Below, in pieces: positions 47,808-56,584 of a stretch of 64,000 nucleotides of DNA. The stretch comes from Chryseobacterium glaciei. Lineage in GTDB: Bacteria; Bacteroidota; Bacteroidia; Flavobacteriales; Weeksellaceae. The stretch's first letter is position 1; the number at the start of each line of letters is the position of its first letter. The notes under the pieces are model-generated. The model worked only from the letters and a program-made list of their open reading frames with translations. It did not search any database and was not told the origin of the DNA. The stretch is from NCBI RefSeq assembly GCF_001648155.1, contig NZ_CP015199.1, forward strand, positions 744,001 to 808,000, given 5' to 3'. A program made the position numbers and the translations under genes.

Positions 47808-48365
47808 ATGAAAATTTATCTTATTTCAGCGTTGAGATTATCTCTTGTAATGCTGGTTGTGGTAGCACTTTATTTAATCTTTGTTTTTGCAGGTTCTAAA
47901 ATTTTACCAACACAGGGAAATGCAGAGATTATCAATTATAAAGGACAGAAATTTTACGCCAATATTGGTCAGGATTTCAAATCTATAAAATATTTTCACG
48001 GTCGTCCATCTGCTGTAGATTATAATGCGGCAGGAAGTGCAGGAAGCAACAAAGGGCCAAGTAATGAAGAATATTTGCAAACAGTTCAAAAAAGAATCGA
48101 CACTTTAAAAATGCAAAATCCAGAAATGAATACGGCGAAAGTTCCTGTAGAATTGGTAACCGCAAGCGGAAGCGGATTAGATCCTGATATTTCTGAACAA
48201 GGTGCTTTATACCAAGCTAAAAGAATTGCTAAAGAAAGAAATATCTCTCTGGAAAAAATTGAAAATCTTATTAATAATCAAACAGAAAAACCTCTTTTGG
48301 GACTTTTCGGGCCATCAAAGATTAATGTTTTAAAGCTAAATATCGCTTTAGATCAAACTAAATAA
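47808..48365 (+). CDS. kdpC: Potassium-transporting ATPase subunit C
   Basis: A 185-residue protein with one N-terminal transmembrane helix (about 7-30) and a periplasmic domain. Typical KdpC segments are visible: FHGRPSAVDYNAAGSAGSNKGPSNEEYL, PVELVTASGSGLDPDISEQGALYQAKRIAKER and GLFGPSKINVLKLNIALD. It helps couple KdpA and KdpB and raises ATP affinity. It begins 12 bp after kdpB and ends 34 bp before the first porin gene. Confidence 0.97.
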   Translation: MKIYLISALRLSLVMLVVVALYLIFVFAGSKILPTQGNAEIINYKGQKFYANIGQDFKSIKYFHGRPSAVDYNAAGSAGSNKGPSNEEYLQTVQKRIDTLKMQNPEMNTAKVPVELVTASGSGLDPDISEQGALYQAKRIAKERNISLEKIENLINNQTEKPLLGLFGPSKINVLKLNIALDQTK

Positions 48366-48399
48366 TTTAAATAACAACGTCATTATCAATATTTATATA

Positions 48400-49770
48400 A
48401 TGAAATCAAAAACTATTCACGCTGCATTTTTTTTAGTATTGACTACTGTAAGTCAAATTAATGCTCAGGAAATTCAAAAAGACTCAATAACAATTAAGCC
48501 TAAAGATTCCTTAACCACAAAAACTGATTCTAAAATCCCGTTCGAAGGCTATGACTTGAGCTGGATCAACGGACAAAACCGTCAGACAGATTTTCCTTTA
48601 ACCTTAAAAGATAAAGATGGAGAAACAATTTTAACGGGTGTAACTTATGTTGATGCTTATTACAACTACGATTTCCGTAATCCACAAGATAATACGCACA
48701 CCATTTCATCAGCAATTGGTCGTTCGAATGAGGTAACGATTAATATGGCAAGTATTGGTTTGGAAACCAACTATAAAAATATGATCGGACGTTTATGGCT
48801 ACAATATGGGCAAATGGGTTCTATTGTTCAGGATTTGGATGGAACGGTGAATCATGGTAAAAATACCAACGTAAATAATTTAAAAAACATCCGAGAAGCC
48901 GCAGCAGGATATCATTTCAACGTAATGCACGGTTTAAATGTAGAAGCCGGGATTTTCATGAGCTACATTGGTCTGGAAAGTTATGTTTTAGGTGAAAACT
49001 GGAACTATCAAAGAAGTTTGGTCTGCGATTTTACGCCTTTCTATTTTCAGGGAGCGAGAATTCAGGCATATCCATCAAAAAAATATAAGGTTGAACTTTG
49101 GGTGTTGAATGGTTGGCAAACATACAATTCATGGAATAAAGGTCTTGGATTGGGAGTTTCAAACTACTACCGCCCGAATGAAAATATTCAGCTCGTTGCC
49201 AATTTTTATTTAAACGGAAAAGATACCCGTAACAATCCTGATGTTAAACGTTTTCACCATGACCATAGCATTGTAGCGAGATATTTCCACAATAAAGAGA
49301 GCAAAGGTTTGTCACAGGCTGCATTCAGTATCAACAACCATTACGGATTCCAGAGCGGAGGCGGTTTGAAGGCAAAAGACAATTACATGATCGGAACTTC
49401 AATTGCCAACAGACTTTGGTTCCATCATAATAAAGTCGCTTTATCCTTAAGAGCAGATGCCGTTTCAAATCCCGGGGCTTATTTGGCCTTCTCCCCTTCT
49501 CCGGTTCCTAACAATGATTTTAATGATGCTATCGCAAAAGGAGAAAAACTAAAAATGTTTCAGGGAACAGCAACTGTTGACATTATGCCCAATCAGTTCG
49601 TAACCTTCAGGTTAGAATACGGATTTAGAAAAAGTAACATCCCTTATTTCGCAGGTTCTGGCGGAACAACAAGCCCGGATGGATGGATCGACACTCCGAT
49701 AGATTCTTGGAGACCCGATTTAAGAAAGTCTGACAGCAGATTAACATTAGCAGTAATGTTCAGACTGTAA
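48400..49770 (+). CDS. Outer-membrane beta-barrel porin of the Kdp cluster, paralogue 1
   Basis: A 456-residue exported protein (signal peptide ending INAQ). After a Lys/Thr-rich linker it is a beta-barrel: repeated amphipathic strands, TYVDAYYNYDFRNPQDN near the start and C-terminal LTLAVMFRL with the terminal aromatic/Leu pattern. It resembles the BBP2/OmpL-like porin group. Position between kdpC and kdpD, and relatedness to the next gene, suggest that it lets K+ across the outer membrane when Kdp is induced (inference). A hairpin at 49802-49833 separates it from paralogue 2. Confidence 0.8.
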   Translation: MKSKTIHAAFFLVLTTVSQINAQEIQKDSITIKPKDSLTTKTDSKIPFEGYDLSWINGQNRQTDFPLTLKDKDGETILTGVTYVDAYYNYDFRNPQDNTHTISSAIGRSNEVTINMASIGLETNYKNMIGRLWLQYGQMGSIVQDLDGTVNHGKNTNVNNLKNIREAAAGYHFNVMHGLNVEAGIFMSYIGLESYVLGENWNYQRSLVCDFTPFYFQGARIQAYPSKKYKVELWVLNGWQTYNSWNKGLGLGVSNYYRPNENIQLVANFYLNGKDTRNNPDVKRFHHDHSIVARYFHNKESKGLSQAAFSINNHYGFQSGGGLKAKDNYMIGTSIANRLWFHHNKVALSLRADAVSNPGAYLAFSPSPVPNNDFNDAIAKGEKLKMFQGTATVDIMPNQFVTFRLEYGFRKSNIPYFAGSGGTTSPDGWIDTPIDSWRPDLRKSDSRLTLAVMFRL

Positions 49771-49801
49771 CTGACAAAATAATTTTTAATACTTACTATA
49801 G

Positions 49802-49833
49802 GCTCGAAATAATTAACTTTAATTGTTTCGAGC
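49802..49833 (+). terminator. Hairpin between the two porin genes
   Basis: GCTCGAAA and TTTCGAGC form the outer stem, extended by AATT pairing. Weak T content follows, so it might attenuate rather than stop transcription. Confidence 0.5.
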
Positions 49834-49871
49834 TCTTAAAACAATAACCATTGCTAAAAAGAAATTTGAAA

Positions 49872-50957
49872 ATGAAAAAGTATATTGTCATTGGGCTTAT
49901 GTTGGGTGTATTCTTTCCGAAGGCACAGTCTGCGGATTCGATGAAAATTGGCAATAAGATCACCTTTTCTGCTTATGCAGAGCTTTTTTACAGCTATGAT
50001 TTTAATGAACCGGCCAGCCATAACCGTCAGGATTTTCTATATTCATACAACCGTCATAATGAGTTGAATCTTAATTTAGGACTTGCAAAAGCTTCTTATC
50101 AAAGCGACAATCTTCGGGCCAATTTAGCTTTAATGGCCGGAACTTACGCTCAACATAACATGGTTGCGGAACAAGAGGCATTACGATATGTAAATGAAGC
50201 CAATATTGGAATTAAAATTTCAAAAAACAAAAACTTATGGATCGATGCGGGAATCATGCCTTCTCACATCGGTTGGGAAAGTGCAATCGGAAAAGATAAC
50301 ATAAATCTCACAAGAAGTTTGGCTGCAGAAAATTCGCCTTACTTTGAAACAGGAGCCAAAGTTTCTTATACCTCAGACAGTGGAAAATGGTTTGTAAGCG
50401 GATTGGTTCTAAACGGATGGCAACGTATCGCAAAAGCTGAAGGCAATCAAAGTATTTCTTTTGGGCATCAAATTACATACAAACCGAATGATAAAATTAC
50501 GTTGAACAGCAGTTCATTCATCGGAAATGACAAATCAAAAGAAGAGAAAAAAATGCGTTATTTCCATGATTTGTATGGAAGTTTTCAGGTAACAAAACAG
50601 TTTTCTACCATTCTTGGTTTTGATATCGGAGCCGAACAAAAATTAAAAGGAAGCGAACAGTACAACATTTGGTATACTCCGAATATGTTGATGAAATATC
50701 AATTAAACGATAAATGGGCTCTGGCAGGAAGACTAGAATATTACAACGATAAAAACGGAGTGATCATCAACACGAAAACGCCCAACGGTTTTCAGACTTT
50801 CGGATATTCGTTAAATGTAGATTACGCGATCTTAAAGAATGTTGTGTTCCGTACAGAAGCAAGAGGTTTTACGTCAAAAGATGCGATCTTTGTAAAGAAC
50901 GATGAACTTAAACAAGGAAATTTTTTTATTACAACAAGTTTAGCCGCTTGGTTTTAA
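49872..50957 (+). CDS. Outer-membrane beta-barrel porin of the Kdp cluster, paralogue 2
   Basis: A 361-residue exported barrel (signal peptide MKKYIVIGLMLGVFFPKAQS). ATG at 49872 begins the signal peptide; the TTG at 49851 would add seven polar residues. It shares with paralogue 1 the opening AELFYSYDFNEPASHNRQDF, the motif SHIGWESAIG..NLTRSLAAENSPYF, and the C-terminal aromatic (SLAAWF). Strands end in RGFTSKDAIF and similar. Two such porins in one Kdp cluster is notable. Likely outer-membrane K+ entry; substrate not proven. Confidence 0.8.
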   Translation: MKKYIVIGLMLGVFFPKAQSADSMKIGNKITFSAYAELFYSYDFNEPASHNRQDFLYSYNRHNELNLNLGLAKASYQSDNLRANLALMAGTYAQHNMVAEQEALRYVNEANIGIKISKNKNLWIDAGIMPSHIGWESAIGKDNINLTRSLAAENSPYFETGAKVSYTSDSGKWFVSGLVLNGWQRIAKAEGNQSISFGHQITYKPNDKITLNSSSFIGNDKSKEEKKMRYFHDLYGSFQVTKQFSTILGFDIGAEQKLKGSEQYNIWYTPNMLMKYQLNDKWALAGRLEYYNDKNGVIINTKTPNGFQTFGYSLNVDYAILKNVVFRTEARGFTSKDAIFVKNDELKQGNFFITTSLAAWF

Positions 50958-51045
50958 AAAGCGGGAAGTTTGAGGTTGGATGCTGGAAGTTATCGTTATG
51001 TGATATTTACTCCCAACATCCAGCTTCCGCCTTCCAACACTACCT
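50958..51045. repeat. Imperfect inverted repeat before kdpD
   Basis: GGTTGGATGCTGGAAG on the left is mirrored by CTTCC-rich sequence (CCAACATCCAGCTTCC) on the right. It resembles small genome-wide repeats and holds no gene. Confidence 0.5.
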
Positions 51046-51081
51046 ATGTTTCAAAAAATAAAATTAAAAAGAATAAAATCA

Positions 51082-52194
51082 ATGTCATCATCAGCAAAGC
51101 AATTTTTAGAGCTCATTCAAAAATCCAAAAAAGGGAAATTTAAGATCTATATTGGGATGAGTGCAGGTGTTGGAAAAACGTTCCGAATGCTTCAGGAAGC
51201 CCATGCTTTGTTGCGAAATGGTATTGATGTAAAGATTGGCTACGTAGAAACCCACGGAAGAGAAGAAACCGTAGCTTTAGTAGATGGAATTCCTGAAATA
51301 CCTCGAAGATCTGCATTTTATAAAGGGAAAAACCTTGAGGAAATGGATCTTCAGACGATTATCAATGAACATCCGGAAGTTGTTTTGGTGGATGAATTGG
51401 CACATACGAATGTGGAAGGTTCAAAAAACAAAAAAAGATGGCAGGATGTGTTGGAAATCCTTGACAACGGTATCAATGTCATCAGTGCAATGAATATTCA
51501 ACATATTGAAAGCTTAAATGAAGAAGTAAAAAAAATCACAGGAATTGAAGTTTCAGAACGCGTTCCCGATAAAATTTTGGCGTTGGCAGATGAGGTGGTG
51601 AATATCGATTTAACCGCTGACGAACTTTTAACCAGACTGAAAGAAGGTAAGATTTATAAAAAGGAAAAAATTCAGACCGCTTTAAATAATTTCTTCCAAA
51701 GCGGACATATTTTACAGCTTCGAGAATTGGCTTTAAAAGAAGTTGCCACTCACGTTGAAAAAAAAGTGGAAACAGAGGTTAAAACAGAAAATTTTAAACC
51801 TATAAAATTTCTCGCATGTATCAGCAGTAACGAAAAAATTGCTAAAAATATAATCCGAAAAACCTCAAGATTGGCGAGTTATTACAATAGTCCGTGGACA
51901 GTTTTATATGTGCAGAAACCATCTGAAAATCCTGAAAAAATAGCCTTGGATAAGCAAAGATATTTGATTAATAATTTTAATTTAGCACAGGAATTAGGCG
52001 CAAAAGTGATCCGAATAAAAGAAAACAGTGTGCATAAAGGAATTTTAGATTATGTAGTTGAGCATAATATCACCACGGTCTGCATCGGAAAACCCCATGC
52101 AAAGCTTTGGCAGAGACTTTCCGGCTACAGCTGGATCTACACCCTGATGAACCGATTGAATGAGCGACAGATCGATATTATTATTTTATCTTAA
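51082..52194 (+). CDS. kdpD: KdpD N-terminal sensor protein lacking a kinase domain
   Basis: A 370-residue protein containing only the cytoplasmic N-terminal half of KdpD: the KdpD domain (about 18-225) with Walker A GMSAGVGKT and Walker B-like VVLVDELAHTN, then a Usp domain (about 245-370; FLACISSNEKIAKNIIRKTSRLA...TVCIGKPHAKLWQRLSG). Transmembrane, GAF, HisKA and ATPase domains of full-length KdpD (about 890 residues) are missing; the Usp domain ends cleanly in a stop, so this is a stable short form, not a frameshift. The ATG at 51082 begins the conserved part. The separate kinase follows 5 bp downstream. Confidence 0.9.
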   Translation: MSSSAKQFLELIQKSKKGKFKIYIGMSAGVGKTFRMLQEAHALLRNGIDVKIGYVETHGREETVALVDGIPEIPRRSAFYKGKNLEEMDLQTIINEHPEVVLVDELAHTNVEGSKNKKRWQDVLEILDNGINVISAMNIQHIESLNEEVKKITGIEVSERVPDKILALADEVVNIDLTADELLTRLKEGKIYKKEKIQTALNNFFQSGHILQLRELALKEVATHVEKKVETEVKTENFKPIKFLACISSNEKIAKNIIRKTSRLASYYNSPWTVLYVQKPSENPEKIALDKQRYLINNFNLAQELGAKVIRIKENSVHKGILDYVVEHNITTVCIGKPHAKLWQRLSGYSWIYTLMNRLNERQIDIIILS

Positions 52195-52199
52195 ACACA

Positions 52200-53915
52200 A
52201 TGAAAATTAAAACCAAACTTACCCTCGGCGTAGGTCTTTTATTCTTACTGATCGTTTTACTTTCGGTGATCGGTTCTGTGTATATCAATAAATTAAAATC
52301 TGATACCGAAAAAATTCTTACCGCCAATTACAACAGTTTAGAATTCTCCAAAAACATGTTATTGGCGCTGGATAAAATAAGTACAGACAGTGCGATTGCC
52401 ATCAAAGATTTCAAAAAAAACAATGCTTTACAGGAAAAAAATCTCACTGAATTTGGTGAAAAAGAAGCCACTCAAAATCTTAATCTGCATTTCGACAGCT
52501 ATTTAAAACAGCCCACCAACGAAAAAGAAAAACTTATCCGAGAAGATCTGGCTAAAATCATGTCGCTGAATATGAAAGGCATTGAACGTAAAAGTGATAT
52601 CGCCATTATTACCGCAGAAAATGCCACTTTTTGGATCGTAAGTATTGGAACAGTTTGTTTTCTGATCGCTTTTACTTTGTTGTTTAATTTACCTCAAACC
52701 ATTGCAGAACCTATTAATCAACTGACTTTCAGTATTAAGCAAATTGCGAATAAAAATTATAATGAAAGGGTTCATTTTAAAGGAAGTGAAGAGTTTAATG
52801 ACCTTGCCAATTCTTTCAACATCATGGCGGAAAAGCTGCAGGAATATGAAAGCAGCACCCTTTCTACCCAATTGATGGATAAAAAAAGGATTGAAACGTT
52901 GGTTAATAATATGCACGATGCTGTCATCGGTTTGGATGAAAATCATTTTATCTACATGATCAACGATGAAGCTTTAAAAATTACCAACCTTAGAAAAGAA
53001 GAAATCATCGGAAAAACTGCTCATGAAGTGGCAATTAACAATGATTTGGTAAGAGAACTTTTAAAAAACATCGATCATCCTGTAAAAGAACCGATAAAAA
53101 TTGTCACCGATAATAAAGAGAATTATTTTGAACAGGAAATTGTTCCCATCAACATTGTAAAAACCGGAGAAAAAGAGAAAAAATACATCGGAAAAGTAAT
53201 TTTACTCCGAAATATTACGCCTTTTAAAGAATTGGATTTTGCTAAAACTAATTTTATTGCAACGATTTCTCATGAATTAAAAACACCAATTTCTGCCATA
53301 AAAATGGGCGTTCAGTTATTAGGAAATCAAAAATTCGGAGAACTGAATGACCAACAAAAAGAATTATTGAAAAGCATTAACGAAGACGGACAGCGTTTAT
53401 TAGATATTACTGGAGAACTCCTGAATCTATCACAAGTTGAAACAGGAAATATCAGATTACATATTGAAAGTTGTTCGCCGAGAAACATAGTTCAAACCGC
53501 CATTAAAAATGTTGAAAAACTAGCTGAACAAAAAAACATAGCCATTAATTTTCAATATAATTTAGAGAAAAACAATTTTGTTTCTGCCGATTTTGACAAA
53601 ACAGTTTGGGTGATGAATAATTTCCTTAGCAATGCAATCAAACATTCTTTTCAGGACGAAAACATTCAGATTTTGGTTGAAAAATCAGATTCATATGTAA
53701 CATTCAGCATCACAGATACAGGAAGCGGAATTGATGAAAAATACCATCGTCAGATTTTTGACCGTTATTTTCAGGTTCCCGGAGAGCATCAAAACGGAAC
53801 AGGTTTAGGCTTGGCGATTTCCAAAAATTTCATTGAAAAACAAAATGGAGAAATTGGTGTGAATAGCTCGCTGAATCAGGGAAGTACTTTTTATTTTAAG
53901 TTGCCTTTGGTGTAG
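52200..53915 (+). CDS. HAMP-PAS sensor histidine kinase of the Kdp cluster
   Basis: A 571-residue membrane kinase: TM1 (about 9-30), a short periplasmic region, TM2 (about 143-167), HAMP (about 168-225), PAS (about 240-350), HisKA with phospho-acceptor His358 (ATISHELKTPIS) and the catalytic domain with NNFLSNAIKHS, DTGSGID and GTGLGLAIS. It starts 5 bp after the short KdpD, so the two are co-translated; together they probably do the job of one full-length KdpD. The likely phosphorylation partner is the sigma-54-type regulator at 41979, as no KdpE is present. Confidence 0.92.
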   Translation: MKIKTKLTLGVGLLFLLIVLLSVIGSVYINKLKSDTEKILTANYNSLEFSKNMLLALDKISTDSAIAIKDFKKNNALQEKNLTEFGEKEATQNLNLHFDSYLKQPTNEKEKLIREDLAKIMSLNMKGIERKSDIAIITAENATFWIVSIGTVCFLIAFTLLFNLPQTIAEPINQLTFSIKQIANKNYNERVHFKGSEEFNDLANSFNIMAEKLQEYESSTLSTQLMDKKRIETLVNNMHDAVIGLDENHFIYMINDEALKITNLRKEEIIGKTAHEVAINNDLVRELLKNIDHPVKEPIKIVTDNKENYFEQEIVPINIVKTGEKEKKYIGKVILLRNITPFKELDFAKTNFIATISHELKTPISAIKMGVQLLGNQKFGELNDQQKELLKSINEDGQRLLDITGELLNLSQVETGNIRLHIESCSPRNIVQTAIKNVEKLAEQKNIAINFQYNLEKNNFVSADFDKTVWVMNNFLSNAIKHSFQDENIQILVEKSDSYVTFSITDTGSGIDEKYHRQIFDRYFQVPGEHQNGTGLGLAISKNFIEKQNGEIGVNSSLNQGSTFYFKLPLV

Positions 53916-53940
53916 AATAAATATTTAAAATAAAATTTTC

Positions 53941-53948
53941 TAAATTTG
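53941..53948 (+). promoter_or_regulatory. -7 element for the toxin-antitoxin pair
   Basis: TAAATTTG matches TAnnTTTG, 17 bp before the antitoxin ATG. No -33 at standard spacing. Confidence 0.5.
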
Positions 53949-53965
53949 AATTAAATTCACAGCAG

Positions 53966-54202
53966 ATGAAAACTTCAGATTTAAAAATCGATTTAATAAA
54001 CAGGATCACCCAATTAAAGGAAATCCGACTTATCGAAGAGATTCAAAAACTTTTAGATTTTGAATTGGATCAGAATGATTATATCCTTAACGACTCTCAA
54101 AAAGACAGAATTGCCGAAGCGAGAGAAGAATATAAAAGTTCCGCATACCTTACGGAAGATAAAGCCAATCAAGATATTGAAGAATGGCTAAAAGAAAAGT
54201 AA
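53966..54202 (+). CDS. Antitoxin-like protein of a type II toxin-antitoxin pair
   Basis: A 78-residue, helical and acidic protein; the N-terminus (KTSDLKIDLINRITQLKEIRLIEEIQKLLDFE) suits a short coiled coil or dimerisation helix and the tail ends KANQDIEEWLKEK. It lacks a clear DNA-binding motif. It overlaps the toxin gene at 54184 by 19 bp, the usual antitoxin-first order. It presumably blocks the toxin and represses the operon (family knowledge). Confidence 0.8.
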   Translation: MKTSDLKIDLINRITQLKEIRLIEEIQKLLDFELDQNDYILNDSQKDRIAEAREEYKSSAYLTEDKANQDIEEWLKEK

Positions 54203-54474
54203 TCTGGACACTCAAAGCCAATATCGAAAGAAAAGAAATTCTTGAATATTGGATTCTTAGAAACAAATCTAAAACCTTCAGTATAAAACTTAACAAGCTA
54301 ATTGTTGAGACCATTAAACTATTAGCAGAACATCCTACAATTGGCAGAAAAACTGACATTAAAGATGTTAGGGTTAAGATTATTAGAGACTATTTGATTT
54401 TCTATGAATTTTCAAAATCTGAATTAATTATACTTTCAATCTGGGATGGAAGAAGGGAGAAAAATATTTTATAA
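54184..54474 (+). CDS. RelE/ParE-family toxin
   Basis: A 96-residue basic protein of the RelE/ParE fold: beta strand KRKVIWTLKANIE, helix ERKEILEYWILRN, a second helix (FSIKLNKLIVETIKLLAEHP), then strands ending KIIRDYLIFYEFSKSELIILSIWDGRR, with the YLIFYEF strand and WDGRR C-terminal motif typical of the group. It should poison gyrase or mRNA translation; the sequence does not show which. It overlaps the antitoxin by 19 bp. Confidence 0.9.
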   Translation: MAKRKVIWTLKANIERKEILEYWILRNKSKTFSIKLNKLIVETIKLLAEHPTIGRKTDIKDVRVKIIRDYLIFYEFSKSELIILSIWDGRREKNIL

Positions 54475-54546
54475 AAAAGCAATTATACAAAATACTGTTA
54501 GCGAATATTATAAGTATCTTCGATTCATTAAAACTAATCAATACTT

Positions 54547-55518
54547 ATGAAAAGAATTCTTCTCTTCACATTATTTAGCCTGTCCCTTTTTACAGGAAAA
54601 ATATATTCACAGGAAACTCCGACTTCTTATGTTGGAAAAGCCATTCAGCTCATGGAGCAAAATTCTGTTAATAAAAAGAGTATCGATTGGCCGGCAATAA
54701 AAGAAACCTATCTAAAACAAGCTAGCGAAGCGAAAACCATTAGAGAAACCTACCCTATCATTAGAACGATTCTTGGAAAATTGGGCGATCAACATTCAAA
54801 ACTTTATGAGCCTGAAGTTATTGAAGCGTATTTAAAAAGATTTAAAGAAGTTGGCGTGGAATTTCCTTATCCAAAAGACAGTCTGATCGATCGTAACATG
54901 GCTTATATCACGGTATCCGCCATCGGAAATATGAATCAGGATGACTGGAACGAATATGTACAGACTTTTTTCGATAAGGTGAAAAAATTAGATCAAGCCA
55001 ACCCAAAACTTTGGATCATTGATCTTAGAGACAATGAAGGCGGAATGTTTTCTCCTATGTTAAAATCGATTCGTCCTTTTCTAGATACCGATAACGCATC
55101 AGGATCTATGGATAATTCTGGAGCGATAAGCTTTTTCATGAGTAAAAATGATGGTATTTATTTCGGAAAACAAAAAATAGGTGCAATTCCTATTTCGGAT
55201 ATTAAGATCACGAATAAAAACAAGCCAATTTATATTTTAACCAATAAAAAAACGTCAAGTTCAGGAGAATTTGTTGTGGCTAGCTTTAAAGGACAAAAAA
55301 ATGTAAAAATTGTAGGCTGTAATACGCAAGGATTAACCTCAGATAATTCGGAATTTAAATTGCCAGACAATGCCTTTTTAGTGATTACGACAGGGACTTT
55401 AATTGACCGAACAAAATATCCTTATAAAGAAATTGGAAAAGGAATTTCTCCCGATATTGAAGTTAAAAGTGATCAATTAAACGATTATATCAGCAAAATA
55501 AAAGACTCAAAATTTTAA
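54547..55518 (+). CDS. Secreted S41 family (tail-specific) peptidase
   Basis: A 323-residue exported protein (signal peptide MKRILLFTLFSLSLFTGKIYSQ). IDLRDNEGGMFSPML (~155) is the S41 RxNxGG-like motif, and KKTSSSGEFVVASFKG carries the catalytic serine in the SSGE context of Bacteroidota S41 enzymes, followed by GCNTQGLTSDN. No PDZ domain is visible, so it is a short form. Probably cleaves envelope proteins or peptides. It is followed after 20 bp by a small secreted protein gene. Confidence 0.85.
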   Translation: MKRILLFTLFSLSLFTGKIYSQETPTSYVGKAIQLMEQNSVNKKSIDWPAIKETYLKQASEAKTIRETYPIIRTILGKLGDQHSKLYEPEVIEAYLKRFKEVGVEFPYPKDSLIDRNMAYITVSAIGNMNQDDWNEYVQTFFDKVKKLDQANPKLWIIDLRDNEGGMFSPMLKSIRPFLDTDNASGSMDNSGAISFFMSKNDGIYFGKQKIGAIPISDIKITNKNKPIYILTNKKTSSSGEFVVASFKGQKNVKIVGCNTQGLTSDNSEFKLPDNAFLVITTGTLIDRTKYPYKEIGKGISPDIEVKSDQLNDYISKIKDSKF

Positions 55519-55538
55519 TTCTAAACATCGAATTTCAC

Positions 55539-56006
55539 ATGACTTATTTCAAAACCATATCAACAGTTTTATTCATCTTAGTATTCCATTTTCAAGGATT
55601 TGGACAGGCTTTTTCACTGGAACAGCTAGAAAAATTCAACAAAATGGATATGGCATCATTTAAGGTTGAAATTAAAAAGATGAAATATTCTTATTATGAT
55701 AAAGCTGAAAGCTCAGAATTCAATTTATACGAATACGATAGTCCGGATTTTCAATATAAGATCGGGAAATTTGAATATACAAATGAAAAATCGGCAGATC
55801 GAGTTGAGTTTCAGTTTAAAAATAAAAATGAGTATGATCAATACTTAAAAACAATAACCGATTTAGGCTACAAAAAAACCGAAACCGGAAAAATTCCTGG
55901 CGGAGAAACCTTTGTCGATTATTTTAAAAATAAACTTCACATTAGGTTTATTTTCCCACCAGCAGGACAAGAGAATGAACCTTATACTATTTTAGTTTTT
56001 AAGTAA
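55539..56006 (+). CDS. Small secreted protein of unknown function
   Basis: A 155-residue exported protein (signal peptide MTYFKTISTVLFILVFHFQGFGQ). The mature part has alternating charged and aromatic residues (KMKYSYYDKAESSEFNLYEYDS...FEYTNEKSADRVEFQF...ILVFK) suggesting a compact alpha-beta fold. No family recognised. It lies 20 bp after the S41 peptidase and may be in the same operon, so a joint envelope role is possible. Confidence 0.65.
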   Translation: MTYFKTISTVLFILVFHFQGFGQAFSLEQLEKFNKMDMASFKVEIKKMKYSYYDKAESSEFNLYEYDSPDFQYKIGKFEYTNEKSADRVEFQFKNKNEYDQYLKTITDLGYKKTETGKIPGGETFVDYFKNKLHIRFIFPPAGQENEPYTILVFK

Positions 56007-56040
56007 ATTTGCTTTAATGAGCAGTTTAATCACCAAACAA

Positions 56041-56571
56041 ATGAGCATTCAGGATATTTATCAGAAAACTATAAAATTTGCAGCGCAAAAACATACAGAT
56101 CAAAACCAAACCATTCCGGGAACTGATCTTCCTTACATTGTTCATTTGAGTAATGTTGCTATGGAAATCTTACTAGCTTCCGAACGATCAGAAAATTTTG
56201 ATGGTAAATTAGCTGTTCAGGTTGCTTTACTTCATGATGTTCTGGAAGATACTCCAACCACGTACGAAGAACTTGAAAATAAATTTGGTCAACCCGTTGC
56301 CAAAGGAGTTTTAGCATTAACCAAAAATGCAGATCTGGAAAAAGATCAAAGGATGATGGATAGTTTAAACCGCATCAAAAAGCTTCCCAAAGAAGTTTGG
56401 GCTGTAAAATTGGCGGATAGAATTACAAATCTTCAACCACCACCCGCTCATTGGTCTGAAGAAAAGATCAAAAAATATAAACTGGAAGCGGAAATCATTC
56501 TCAAAGAACTTCATGGTGGAAATGAATATTTGGAGAAAAGGCTGGAACAGAAGATTAAAGAATATAATTAA
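56041..56571 (+). CDS. HD-domain phosphohydrolase (SpoT-hydrolase-like)
   Basis: A 176-residue protein with the metal-dependent HD domain: FAAQKHTDQNQTI...YIVHLSNVAMEIL (first His), VALLHDVLEDTPTTYEELENKFG (HD pair) and WAVKLADRITNLQPPP (final Asp). This is the layout of RelA/SpoT-type hydrolase domains and stand-alone Mesh1-like enzymes, suggesting (p)ppGpp or nucleotide hydrolysis, not proven. Start: I prefer the ATG at 56041; an ATG at 56017 would coincide with a transcript start predicted from TAAATTTG at 56004-56011. Confidence 0.8.
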   Translation: MSIQDIYQKTIKFAAQKHTDQNQTIPGTDLPYIVHLSNVAMEILLASERSENFDGKLAVQVALLHDVLEDTPTTYEELENKFGQPVAKGVLALTKNADLEKDQRMMDSLNRIKKLPKEVWAVKLADRITNLQPPPAHWSEEKIKKYKLEAEIILKELHGGNEYLEKRLEQKIKEYN

Positions 56572-56584
56572 TAGAAAGTAAGTT

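Noticed and set aside
51082..53915. KdpD broken into two pieces by a frameshift
   Set aside because: The second protein has HAMP and PAS domains and two membrane helices at its own N-terminus, so it is a separate kinase and not the displaced C-terminal half of KdpD.
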